Below are positions 1-6,580 of a stretch of 52,954 nt of DNA, one piece after another (position 1 is the stretch's first letter; each line of letters begins with the position of its first letter). Under the pieces are notes generated by a model, which saw only the letters and a list, made by a program, of their open reading frames with translations, ran no database searches and had not been told where the DNA came from. The stretch is taken from positions 1 through 52,954 of the forward strand of contig URYW01000004.1 in NCBI GenBank assembly GCA_900552145.1, in the 5' to 3' direction. This stretch comes from an uncultured Collinsella sp. (GTDB taxonomy: Bacteria; Actinomycetota; Coriobacteriia; Coriobacteriales; Coriobacteriaceae). The position numbers and the translations under genes are program-made.

Positions 1-1
1 T

Positions 2-460
2 GCTATGTCGAGGTCTGGGATGCCGATTGACATTCGATGCGCTTTTCTCATCGAGCTCGCTGAGCCGTTGATTGAGATGTGCAACAAAGAAAGGGGACTG
101 TTCCCTGATTTGGCCGCAAAGAATAAGCCTACATTAAAAGAGAGCCTCGATGCAGTCATTGGGGAATTTGGTAAGGTAGCTTTTGCTTATGAAATGCAGA
201 TGGGAAAGAAAGCCTATGATGCGTTCTTATCTAAGCTGAAGTGCAGTCGAGTCAGGATTATGCATATTAAGGCCAATCAGCCCAAGGATGAATATCTCAA
301 TGGCCTCGAAAGTGCTTTCTATCTCAAAAAGCTCTCATTGATGTACAGGGCTATTCTTCTTGATCTTCTTGGGGTACCCGCAAATCTGTATGAGAAGCGC
401 TTAAGGCATCGTGTGGAAACCTTGGATAACTGGTTTGCTGAGAACCATCGCAAGCTCTGA
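2..460 (+). CDS. Hypothetical protein, probably 5'-truncated by the window edge
   Basis: The frame is open to the first base of the window. The first visible ATG is at 5, but the true start may lie upstream, so only the C-terminal part (about 150 aa) may be seen. The product is mainly alpha-helical and soluble, with no signal peptide or membrane segment. The segment around residues 100-145 (…FYLKKLSLMYRAILLDLLGV…, then a basic KRLRHR stretch) looks like the helical tail of HEPN-type proteins. I do not see a clean R-x(4-6)-H catalytic motif, so this is only a resemblance. It lies in accessory DNA upstream of two other unknown genes and an IS256 element. Confidence 0.5.
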   Translation, partial: AMSRSGMPIDIRCAFLIELAEPLIEMCNKERGLFPDLAAKNKPTLKESLDAVIGEFGKVAFAYEMQMGKKAYDAFLSKLKCSRVRIMHIKANQPKDEYLNGLESAFYLKKLSLMYRAILLDLLGVPANLYEKRLRHRVETLDNWFAENHRKL

Positions 461-517
461 ATTGTGCGGTTTGAGAAGATTGCTTCTCCATCTTGAGAGA
501 TTGGCCGGGAGGGGTTG

Positions 518-895
518 ATGCGAATGACGCTCGCGCGTGACAACATCGAGGGGATTCGTACAGCGGAGGATGATACCTCTTTTGTCGGTGCGCCCTTCAA
601 ACTGACCTTTGGGAACGTGGCCCGCGAGACTCTTCGCTTGGCGAAAGTCGAGAGACTTCCCTTTGTCCACGACGAGCTCGCCGAGGGCTTTGCGGTCGAA
701 GCGGGGGTCCCAGATTTGCGCGTGGTTCTCGGTCGAATTCAGGATCTTTGCTCTGGGCTTGGGCTTCCCCGCCTTCCAGCTGTCATCGTGCGCTCCGACG
801 ATGATATGTCTGAAATAGGGTTTTACGAGCTCTATCGCGTGCTCATTTACCCCGGGCTTCACGAGATGCCTGCGGTCAGAATGCGAGATGTGTGA
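518..895 (+). CDS. Hypothetical protein interrupted by an in-frame TGA; possible remnant of a McrA/HNH-associated head-domain family
   Basis: The start is ATG 518, preceded by a GGAGG box 5 bases upstream; a TTG lies just before it. The 125-residue product has a segment VVLGRIQDLC…GLPRLPAVIV (about residues 69-90). This resembles an N-terminal domain seen in HNH/McrA-like restriction proteins (pattern L..I..YC...GLPPLTALVV), recalled rather than searched. The frame stops at TGA 893-895. It then continues open for 29 more codons to TGA 983-985, which overlaps the next gene's ATG as ATGA. This suggests the original gene ran from 518 to 985 and was translationally coupled to the next gene, with a nonsense mutation at 893. 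An overlapping minus-strand frame (401-862) has no plausible start and was discarded. Confidence 0.5.
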   Translation: MRMTLARDNIEGIRTAEDDTSFVGAPFKLTFGNVARETLRLAKVERLPFVHDELAEGFAVEAGVPDLRVVLGRIQDLCSGLGLPRLPAVIVRSDDDMSEIGFYELYRVLIYPGLHEMPAVRMRDV

Positions 896-981
896 CGGAA
901 GCAGCGAGCCGTTCGCCAGGTGGGGCCCGACGACTGGAAGCCTCTCCTTGAGGCGGCGGCGATGGTGGACGGGATGATCAA

Positions 982-1554
982 ATGATTCCGGATGGCGTTG
1001 TAATTAGTTTCAACGGTCAAATCGATTTCGGCACGGTTGTTGCTCTCCTAGCTCTGGCGCTCACTCTCGTCCAGTGGATTGTCTCGCTGATACGGGGCCG
1101 CCGGACGGCCGCGCGGAGCCAGGCATCAGCCATCTGTGCCCGTGTGGTCAGGATGCCTGAGAGGGAGACGACCACGATTGGCAGGATTAGGATTGATTTC
1201 GGGACACAGGTCGGCCTAGAAGTGATGAACAATAGCAACGACATCGTTTACCAAGTTATCCTCACTGCCGTACTTGTCCAAGGCGCCGGGCCTCAAGACG
1301 GGAGGGACGTCGAGGGATGCAACAGCAGAGTTCTACTCTCGTCCGTTGCTCCGGGCAAAACCGTGAGGTGCGTCGGGCATCTCGATTGTTCGATGCATAA
1401 GGCCCTCGGCTGCGAGGTGGCTTTCACCGATCGCTACGGACGCAGTTGGGTGCGGAAGAGCGACGGTCATTTGGGCAGGATTCGATTCAAAACGCCCGTC
1501 GATTATTACGGTCTAATGCAGCCTGTAGAGTGGATGGACTTCGATGAGCCGTAA
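982..1554 (+). CDS. Hypothetical membrane-anchored protein
   Basis: 190 aa, not recognised. Residues 18-38 (VVALLALALTLVQWIVSLI) form one membrane segment followed by positively charged residues (RGRRTAARS), so the rest should be cytoplasmic. The remainder, about 145 residues, looks beta-rich with alternating hydrophobics and a few Cys. The ATG overlaps the end of the frame running through the preceding interrupted gene (ATGA at 982-985), which suggests the two were once co-translated. A strong hairpin terminator lies about 70 bases after the stop. The neighbours (interrupted gene, IS element) mark this as accessory DNA; no function is assigned. Confidence 0.55.
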   Translation: MIPDGVVISFNGQIDFGTVVALLALALTLVQWIVSLIRGRRTAARSQASAICARVVRMPERETTTIGRIRIDFGTQVGLEVMNNSNDIVYQVILTAVLVQGAGPQDGRDVEGCNSRVLLSSVAPGKTVRCVGHLDCSMHKALGCEVAFTDRYGRSWVRKSDGHLGRIRFKTPVDYYGLMQPVEWMDFDEP

Positions 1555-1621
1555 TCGACATGCTCTAATTTTGAACGAAAAACCCCGGAGACGATCGATA
1601 ACGATTCTTCTTTGATGATGC

Positions 1622-1650
1622 AAGCGGCGCTACTAATAGTAGCGCCGCTT
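1622..1650 (+). terminator. Intrinsic terminator after the first gene cluster
   Basis: Perfect 13-bp stem (1622-1634 / 1638-1650) with a 3-base AAT loop, followed by GTTTG. It lies between the gene ending at 1554 and the IS256 left end at 1661. Confidence 0.7.
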
Positions 1651-1660
1651 GTTTGATCGC

Positions 1661-3132
1661 GTCGAAAATGTTGGTGTAAGGGTGACGCCCTAGCGCCCGT
1701 TTAACGAAGAACGGCCTTCGTCCTAGAATCTGAAATCACCACAACAACAGGTTCTAGGAAAGGACGAAGACCGCTATGGAAATCTTATCAGACCCGACGC
1801 CGGACATGCTCGCCATGCCCCGTTTCGACGACGGCGCCATCAACATGCAGGAGCTGCTCAGGCGTCTCGCCGAGCAGGTCGTGAACGCCGTGATGGACGC
1901 CGAGGCCGACCAGCTGTGCGGCGGCGGGGGGAACAGCCGAAACGGCTACCGCGAGAGGTCGCTCGCCACCTGCGTCGGCACGCTGACGCTGCGCATCCCC
2001 AAGCTGCGCTCCGGCAGCTTCTTCCCCGAGGACGTGCTCGAGCGCTACCAGCGCGTCGACCGCGCCCTCGTGGCCGCCGTGGCCGAGATGTACGCCACGG
2101 GCACCAGCACCCGCAAGGTGCAGAGGGTGGCCGAGAAGATGGGCGTCTCCAGACTCTCGAAGGACCAGGTGAGCGCCATCGCCTCGAGCCTGGACGCAGA
2201 CATCGAGGACCTGTGCGCAAGGCCGCTCGGCGGCTCGCCGGTGCCCTACGTCTGGCTCGACGCGACCTACGTCAAGTGCCGCCGCGAGGGGCGCGTCGCC
2301 TCCACCGCCGTGGTCACCGCCATCGGCTGCGATGCGGGCGGCTGGAGGCGCGTCCTGGGCGTCGACGTGGTCGACACCGAGTCCTACGACTCGTGGCTCG
2401 CCTTCCTGCGGGCTATCCGCTCGCGCGGGGCGGCGGGCGTGCGGCTCGTCGTCTCGGACGCCCACCCGGGGCTCGTCCGGGCGCTCGGCGAGGTCTTCCA
2501 GGGCGCCGCGTGGCAGCGCTGCGCGGTCCACCTCATGCGCGACTGCATGCGCGAGGCCGGCTCCTGGCAGCTCAGGCGCCGCGTGGGCAGGATCGTGTCG
2601 CAGGTGTTCCGCGGGCGCGACGCCGCCACCGTGACGGCCATGTACCACGCGGCGTGCGACATGCTGGAGGGGTGCTGCCCCAGGGCGGCGGCGGTGCTGG
2701 AGGAGGCCGAGCCCGACGCGCTGGCCTACCTCGACTTCCCGCCGACCCACTGGAAGCGCCTGCGCACCAACAACGTGCAGGAGAGGACCAACCGGGAGAT
2801 AAAGCGCAGGTCGCGCGTCGTGCAGGTGTTCCCCTCCACGGGCTCGCTGGTGCGGCTCGCGGGCGCGGTCATGTGCGAGCAGGACGAGATATGGCAGGAG
2901 TCCAGGTACTTCTCGGAGGTGAGGATGAACGAGCTCTACGATGACGGTCGCACTCGGGGAATCGACGGTCCCGTCGATTGGGCGCGGCTTGAGGCGGAGG
3001 CCAGGAAGATGCTCGAGTCCGGCCTCGAGCTTGCGGACAGGGTCGAGGCGGCATAGGATATCAACCGTATTCCAGATTCTAGGACGCCGGGCCGACTCGC
3101 TTCGGATGGGGCTCTACACCAACTTTCTCGAC
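1661..3132 (+). mobile_element. IS256-family insertion sequence (about 1.47 kb)
   Basis: The element carries one transposase gene and imperfect terminal inverted repeats. Left end 1661-1680 and the reverse complement of 3113-3132 share GTCGA.AA.GTTGGTGTA (16 of 20 positions). A second, subterminal pair lies inside: CGTCCTAGAATCTG at 1719-1732 matches the reverse complement of CAGATTCTAGGACG at 3073-3086. Flanking bases (left TTGATCGC, right ACTACCCA) show no target-site duplication, although IS256 members usually make 8-9 bp. The interior is far more GC-rich than the flanking accessory DNA. The element appears intact. The missing duplication suggests a later deletion or recombination at one side, or slightly different true ends. 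Confidence 0.85.
1776..3056 (+). CDS. IS256-family transposase (MULE/DDE type)
   Basis: 426 aa, the usual length for the family. The catalytic triad is visible: Asp162 in VWLDATY, Asp228 in VVSDAHPG and Glu336 in NNVQERTNRE. The C2H-type signature WQRCAVHLMRD follows at 246-256. The N-terminal part carries the conserved family region (VVNAVMDAEADQLCG, then RNGYRERS…LTLRIPKLRSGSFFP). The start ATG 1776 follows GGAAAGGACGAAG. There is no frameshift or internal stop, so the protein should be active. It acts on the terminal repeats of its own element by cut-and-paste or copy-out transposition. Confidence 0.95.
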   Translation: MEILSDPTPDMLAMPRFDDGAINMQELLRRLAEQVVNAVMDAEADQLCGGGGNSRNGYRERSLATCVGTLTLRIPKLRSGSFFPEDVLERYQRVDRALVAAVAEMYATGTSTRKVQRVAEKMGVSRLSKDQVSAIASSLDADIEDLCARPLGGSPVPYVWLDATYVKCRREGRVASTAVVTAIGCDAGGWRRVLGVDVVDTESYDSWLAFLRAIRSRGAAGVRLVVSDAHPGLVRALGEVFQGAAWQRCAVHLMRDCMREAGSWQLRRRVGRIVSQVFRGRDAATVTAMYHAACDMLEGCCPRAAAVLEEAEPDALAYLDFPPTHWKRLRTNNVQERTNREIKRRSRVVQVFPSTGSLVRLAGAVMCEQDEIWQESRYFSEVRMNELYDDGRTRGIDGPVDWARLEAEARKMLESGLELADRVEAA

Positions 3133-3178
3133 ACTACCCAGGTTTTGTTCGCCAAGCGTTCTTATATATAGAGAAGTT

Positions 3179-3211
3179 CGGGTTCGAACCCATGCACCGG
3201 CAACAAAAAAG
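3179..3211 (-). repeat. tRNA-associated repeat, truncated copy A
   Basis: This carries the 12-bp T-arm-like palindrome GGGTTCGAACCC (3180-3191), then TGCACCGGCAAC and an A-run. Bases 3180-3211 match 4464-4495 (copy B) at all but one position. As in copy B, it directly abuts a minus-strand terminator. Left of 3179 the similarity ends, about 45 bp from the IS256 right end, so the rest of the unit appears lost. On the far side of the terminator, TGGTGGAGCA (3244-3253) reads on the minus strand as TGCTCCACCA. This looks like a tRNA acceptor end with CCA, but no complete tRNA is present. Confidence 0.6.
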
Positions 3212-3235
3212 CGATCAACCGGAGTCGATCGCTTT
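3205..3235 (-). terminator. Minus-strand terminator beside repeat copy A
   Basis: A 9-bp perfect stem AAAGCGATC / GATCGCTTT (3208-3216 / 3227-3235). On the minus strand it is followed by a run of six T (3205-3210). It has the same position relative to the repeat as the terminator of the tRNA-Lys unit. Confidence 0.6.
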
Positions 3236-3536
3236 CTGTTCTATGGTGGAGCATCCAAAGGATGTTTCCGAACTCACTTTCTCGCTGCCATTCATGCTGT
3301 CGAAGCATCGTTCGACCTCCGCAGTCCCATGTTTTGAGGATCTGCCGTGTTTATCACTGCTATTAATGAGTGTGCGGAAGTGATCCTCATACAGATACGT
3401 GCGATCCGCCAGAGAACTGAGAAGCATCTTTCTGCAGCCCTCGTTGTCTATCCTCGCATCTCTCAGGTCTTCCGGAAATTCACAAGCAGTCTTAGGGTCA
3501 GTTTGTTTCTGCTTTCAGAGACTTGTTTGAGAGTTA
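3236..3536. other. About 300 bp with no convincing gene
   Basis: Only short overlapping frames on both strands (60-70 codons) are present. They lack good ribosome sites or recognisable composition. The segment is lower in GC than the flanks and lies downstream of the traX-like gene. Apart from the tRNA-end-like decamer at 3244-3253, I see nothing in it. Confidence 0.4.
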
Positions 3537-4334
3537 TTAAAGACAGTTCAAAACAATAAGTGAGACACCATAAAGCAGAGCAAGATGTGCCGGATAGAAA
3601 ACGTAGAAGAAGTATTTCAGCTTCAGCCCTCGCTTGCCATTATAAAGATTGATAAGCAGCAACGAAACGACCGCGGCAGCAACATCAGGATTAAATACAT
3701 TAGCTGTAGCAAACTCAAATCCGCCGCCAACTATATGGCATGACGAAAGGAGCACTACGCATACTGCAGCAAAGAACATCTTGGCCTTGCTGTCGTGGAA
3801 TAAATAGAATGCAGCCACAAGCAGAATGCCATACACGCCGCCATCTAGTTTAGTGTATTCAGCTGCCAGTGCTATCAAAACAATCAGAGCAAATTCTGCG
3901 ATGTGCCTCTTCCATTTTGAAAGACTTTGTATCTTTTCCAGAATAATCAAAAAGACCAAGGAAAGCAGGAGCTCACACATAACATTTTGTTGCCGAAGGT
4001 CGAATAGTTGCCCGGTTTGAACGAAATCGTATATGGGCTCCGCAATGATTGCGAAGACAAGCATATTTCGCAGGTACTTCTTTATGTCATGAGTATGCAA
4101 AAATCCCTCAACTATCAAAAAGCAAAATAAGGGAAATGCAATTCTGCCAAGAACATGAAGCACATCCGAAGCCTCGCTTAGAATCGCCCACTGCTCGTCT
4201 GATATCTGATTGTACGATGCGTGAGTCATGATTCCATTGGTCAGGACGATCCTGCTTACATGATCGAGAACCATCGAAATGGCCGCTATTATCTTTAATG
4301 TGCTGCCGCTAATTCCGTATCTGTCTGTTTTCAT
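3537..4334 (-). CDS. TraX-family acetyltransferase-like membrane protein
   Basis: 265 aa, polytopic, with about eight hydrophobic segments. The N-terminus SGSTLKIIAAISMVLDHV and the following LHVLGRIAFPLFCFLIVEGF match the conserved start of TraX-family proteins. TraX of the F plasmid N-acetylates pilin; chromosomal homologues in Gram-positives have unknown substrates. The C-terminal KYFFYVFYPAHLALLYG is also typical. The start ATG 4334 has GAAAGGAAAAC upstream. It sits downstream of tRNA-Lys and repeat copy B on the same strand, is lower in GC than the housekeeping genes, and is probably accessory cargo. Confidence 0.8.
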   Translation of the reverse strand: MKTDRYGISGSTLKIIAAISMVLDHVSRIVLTNGIMTHASYNQISDEQWAILSEASDVLHVLGRIAFPLFCFLIVEGFLHTHDIKKYLRNMLVFAIIAEPIYDFVQTGQLFDLRQQNVMCELLLSLVFLIILEKIQSLSKWKRHIAEFALIVLIALAAEYTKLDGGVYGILLVAAFYLFHDSKAKMFFAAVCVVLLSSCHIVGGGFEFATANVFNPDVAAAVVSLLLINLYNGKRGLKLKYFFYVFYPAHLALLYGVSLIVLNCL

Positions 4335-4348
4335 TTCGTTTTCCTTTC

Positions 4349-4490
4349 TTTGGGTGGGCCGTCGGGGGTTCAGCCTGCTTCGCAGGCGGCCGCTGCGGCG
4401 CTTTCGCGCCTTGCGCGCTGCGCTGGCAAACGCTCACGCGTTTACTTAGCTCCGCGCCCCGACGGGTTCGAACCCGTGCACCGGCAACAA
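4349..4490 (-). repeat. tRNA-associated hairpin-rich repeat, copy B (tRNA-Lys unit)
   Basis: In minus-strand order, after tRNA-Lys and its terminator, the unit has a T-arm-like palindrome (GGGTTCGAACCC, 4464-4475). Next come several GC hairpins (AAACGCGTGAGCGTTT at 4428-4443; GGCGCGAAAGCGCC around 4400; CCTGCGAAGCAGG at 4374-4386). It ends in a near copy of the 3' end of tRNA-Lys (4349-4371 against 4528-4549: TTTGGGTGGGCCGTC plus GGGGTTC). The T-arm and first-hairpin part aligns with copy C near tRNA-Gly, so the two are homologous although each ends in its own tRNA's sequence. Confidence 0.65.
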
Positions 4491-4519
4491 AAAAGACGGC
4501 CAACCGAAGTTGACCGTCT
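4488..4519 (-). terminator. Terminator of tRNA-Lys
   Basis: 11-bp stem (4494-4504 / 4509-4519, one mismatch) closed by a TTCG tetraloop on the minus strand and followed by six T. It lies 15 bases after the tRNA-Lys 3' end. Confidence 0.8.
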
Positions 4520-4533
4520 CAACAATCTTTGGG

Positions 4534-4606
4534 TGGGCCGTCAGGGGTTCGAACCCTGGACCTTGGGATTAAAAGTCCCCTGCTCTGCCAGCTGAGCTAA
4601 CGGCCC
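4534..4606 (-). tRNA. tRNA-Lys (anticodon TTT)
   Basis: The cloverleaf folds on the minus strand: acceptor GGGCCGT/ACGGCCC, D arm GCTC…GAGC, anticodon loop CTTTTAA, T arm CAGGG-TTCGAAC-CCCTG, discriminator A. The three bases after the discriminator are CCC, so CCA is apparently not encoded. The sequence is close to E. coli tRNA-Lys. Its 3' end is duplicated at 4349-4371 inside the adjacent repeat. Confidence 0.95.
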
Positions 4607-4634
4607 GCGGGTGGCATTGTACCACGGTCTGGGA

Positions 4635-5915
4635 CTATTCCCAACTCCATTGGCCGTTCTGGAAAATCACAACTTCACGTCCATCAGGCGTAATGCCCGT
4701 AATATCGATGTCGTCCGTGCCGATCATAAAATCGACGTGCGTGCTCGAGACGTTAACACCATGCTCCAGGAGCTCCTCCTTGGACATGTCGTACCCACCC
4801 TCGATGCATTCGGGGAAACCGACACCTAGCGCGAGATGGCAGCTAGCGTTCTCGTCATAGAGCGTATCGTAGAACAGAACACCACTTTCGCGGATCGGCG
4901 TGTTCTTGGAAATGAGCGCGACCTCTCCCAGGTGAGCAGCGCCCTCGTCAGTATCGATGATACTTGCGAGCGTTGCCTTGCCCACGCGGGCGTCGTAGTC
5001 CACCACGCGGCCGCCCTCGAACTTAATCCAAAAATCGTCGACTTTATTGCCGTGGTGGATGAGCGGCATGGCCGAGTACACGATACCGTCGGCGCGCATG
5101 CGATCGGGCGAAGTGAAGACTTCCTCGGTAGGAATGTTGGGGAAGAAGGGGTGCCCATCGGGCGTCTTGCCCTTGCCGCCGGCCCACTCGTGACCCTTCG
5201 TCATGCCAATCGTCAGATCGGTTCCATTTGCCGCGGTGTAATGCAGGCAGTCGAAACGATTGCCGTTCAGGAAACGCAGGTTCTTTTCGAATGCGGCGTC
5301 ATGGAGCTCCCAGTCGCTCTCTGGGTCCTGGCCATCGGCGCGAGCGGTGTGCAGAATCGCATTCCACAGCTTATAGATTGCAACCTCATCGGCGTCTCCC
5401 GGGAACACCTCGCGCGCCCAAGCCACGACCGGAGCGCCGGCGATGCACCACGGATTGATGTTGTAATCCAGTCCACGGCGGAAAACTTTGCACTGCGTGT
5501 TCTTTGCCTTAGAAGCTGCAGCGGGCTTAGCGGGATCGATGCCCTTAAGGGCGGCGGGGTCCGCACCCTCGATAAAGATAAAGCAGGCACCGTCCTGGGC
5601 CAGGGAATCCAGCTGCAGGCGCTTCCACTCGGGCGTCTGCTCAAAATAGCTTTTCTCGACATGCTCGTACGTAAGCCTCGTCACGGCATCATCGGCCCAG
5701 ATGACCGTCACGTGGCCGGCGCCGGCAGCATAGGCCTCCGCGACCACCACGCGCGCAAACGGCACGCACTCAACCGGAGACTGAACGACGACTTCCTGGC
5801 CGGGCTTAACGTTTACGCCCTTGCGGACAACCAGGCGCGCATAGTTTTTAATCTTGGGCTCCAGGGACTTCATACCCTCCAGGGCCTCTTCGACCGTCAG
5901 GGCAGCTCGAATCAT
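4635..5915 (-). CDS. M29-family metallo-aminopeptidase
   Basis: About 426 aa, full length for peptidase family M29 (AmpS/PepS/AmpT type), cytosolic dinuclear-metal exopeptidases that remove N-terminal residues from peptides. Visible family landmarks are the N-terminal KNYARLVVRKGVNVKPGQEV, the acidic central motif FPNIPTEEVFTSP (metal-ligand Glu pair), and the C-terminal NASCHLALGVGFPECIEGG and STHVDFMIGTDDIDITG with His/Asp ligands. An ATG at 5927 is possible. ATG 5915 is preferred because GGAG lies 6 bases upstream of it. The gene follows a terminator, so it is probably transcribed alone. Confidence 0.9.
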   Translation of the reverse strand: MIRAALTVEEALEGMKSLEPKIKNYARLVVRKGVNVKPGQEVVVQSPVECVPFARVVVAEAYAAGAGHVTVIWADDAVTRLTYEHVEKSYFEQTPEWKRLQLDSLAQDGACFIFIEGADPAALKGIDPAKPAAASKAKNTQCKVFRRGLDYNINPWCIAGAPVVAWAREVFPGDADEVAIYKLWNAILHTARADGQDPESDWELHDAAFEKNLRFLNGNRFDCLHYTAANGTDLTIGMTKGHEWAGGKGKTPDGHPFFPNIPTEEVFTSPDRMRADGIVYSAMPLIHHGNKVDDFWIKFEGGRVVDYDARVGKATLASIIDTDEGAAHLGEVALISKNTPIRESGVLFYDTLYDENASCHLALGVGFPECIEGGYDMSKEELLEHGVNVSSTHVDFMIGTDDIDITGITPDGREVVIFQNGQWSWE

Positions 5916-5942
5916 GTGCCACTCCATCTATCTATAGAACAG

Positions 5943-5974
5943 TAAAAAGGCGCGCCGCAAAAACGACGCGCCTT
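5943..5974 (-). terminator. Terminator after the purC operon
   Basis: AAGGCGCG / CGCGCCTT stem (5947-5954 / 5967-5974) with extra inner pairs. On the minus strand it is followed by five T. It lies between the stop at 6005 and the aminopeptidase start. Confidence 0.75.
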
Positions 5975-6004
5975 ATATCTTAGCGATAAGTATGTATGCA
6001 AACG

Positions 6005-6580
6005 CTACTTCTTCTTGGAGTCCTTCTTGTCCTCCTCGGCAGCTGCGCGCTCGATAAGAGCGTTGAGCTTGTTCTCGGACATGCCCTCGGCCTGCGCGCG
6101 GTACATGTTGCGCAAGGGACGAATACGAGCGAAGTCGTAGATAAAGTCACCTAGGATGATGACATAGGACAAAACGATGCCGACCATCTGGACAGGGCTG
6201 GACACCATGCCAGCGGGAGCGAAGTACAGCGAGGCCCAAATTGCCACGACGAGCACCATGCCAATGGCGAGCACAATCCACCAGATGCGACGGCGCTTGG
6301 TGTAGTCCTCGTCCTGCTTGAGGAGGATATTCGACACCGTATAGATGCGGTCCTCCTTGGCGCGCTGCTTAGCCTTGCGGGCGCGCTTCTCCTCTTTAGA
6401 GAGGCCCTCGAGGTTCTCGCCCTTCTCGAGCTCTTTGCGGCGTGCCTTAGACGAAGCCGGCACGACGCGAACGGAGCTCGCTGCTTGGCGGGCGGGCTTA
6501 GCAGATGCGGCAGACTTGCGCGCAACCCCGGTAACTTCGTGGGATTGCGTGCGCTTGTTCGTGGCGCTACGGGTACTCAC
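6005..6580 (-). CDS. Conserved hypothetical membrane protein (two membrane segments)
   Basis: 191 aa, starting with GTG at 6580 directly after the purC stop, with AAGGAG upstream inside the purC end. The N-terminal 80 residues are highly basic and low-complexity (Ser/Ala/Lys/Arg), with a predicted coiled coil around LSKEEKRARKAKQRAKEDR. Two membrane helices follow (WWIVLAIGMVLVVAIWASLYF and MVGIVLSYVIILGDFIYDF). The C-terminal tail is charged (AEEDKKDSKKK). It resembles actinobacterial DUF3043-type proteins in layout, but I cannot confirm the family. It is co-transcribed with purC and ends at a terminator; no function is assigned. Confidence 0.7.
   Translation of the reverse strand: MSTRSATNKRTQSHEVTGVARKSAASAKPARQAASSVRVVPASSKARRKELEKGENLEGLSKEEKRARKAKQRAKEDRIYTVSNILLKQDEDYTKRRRIWWIVLAIGMVLVVAIWASLYFAPAGMVSSPVQMVGIVLSYVIILGDFIYDFARIRPLRNMYRAQAEGMSENKLNALIERAAAEEDKKDSKKK

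Noticed and set aside
401..862. Minus-strand frame of 153 codons over the interrupted gene
   Set aside because: No ribosome site, and the plus strand shows a better start, family-like motif and coupling to the next gene.
893..895. Recoding of TGA as an amino acid
   Set aside because: No selenoprotein features nearby, and TGA is used as a normal stop elsewhere in the window.
3215..3427. 70-codon minus-strand frame between the repeat and traX-like gene
   Set aside because: No ribosome site, begins within low-information sequence, runs into a terminator.
4350..4595. Short plus-strand frame (81 codons) across the tRNA-Lys repeat
   Set aside because: Spurious peptide from antisense tRNA and repeat sequence.
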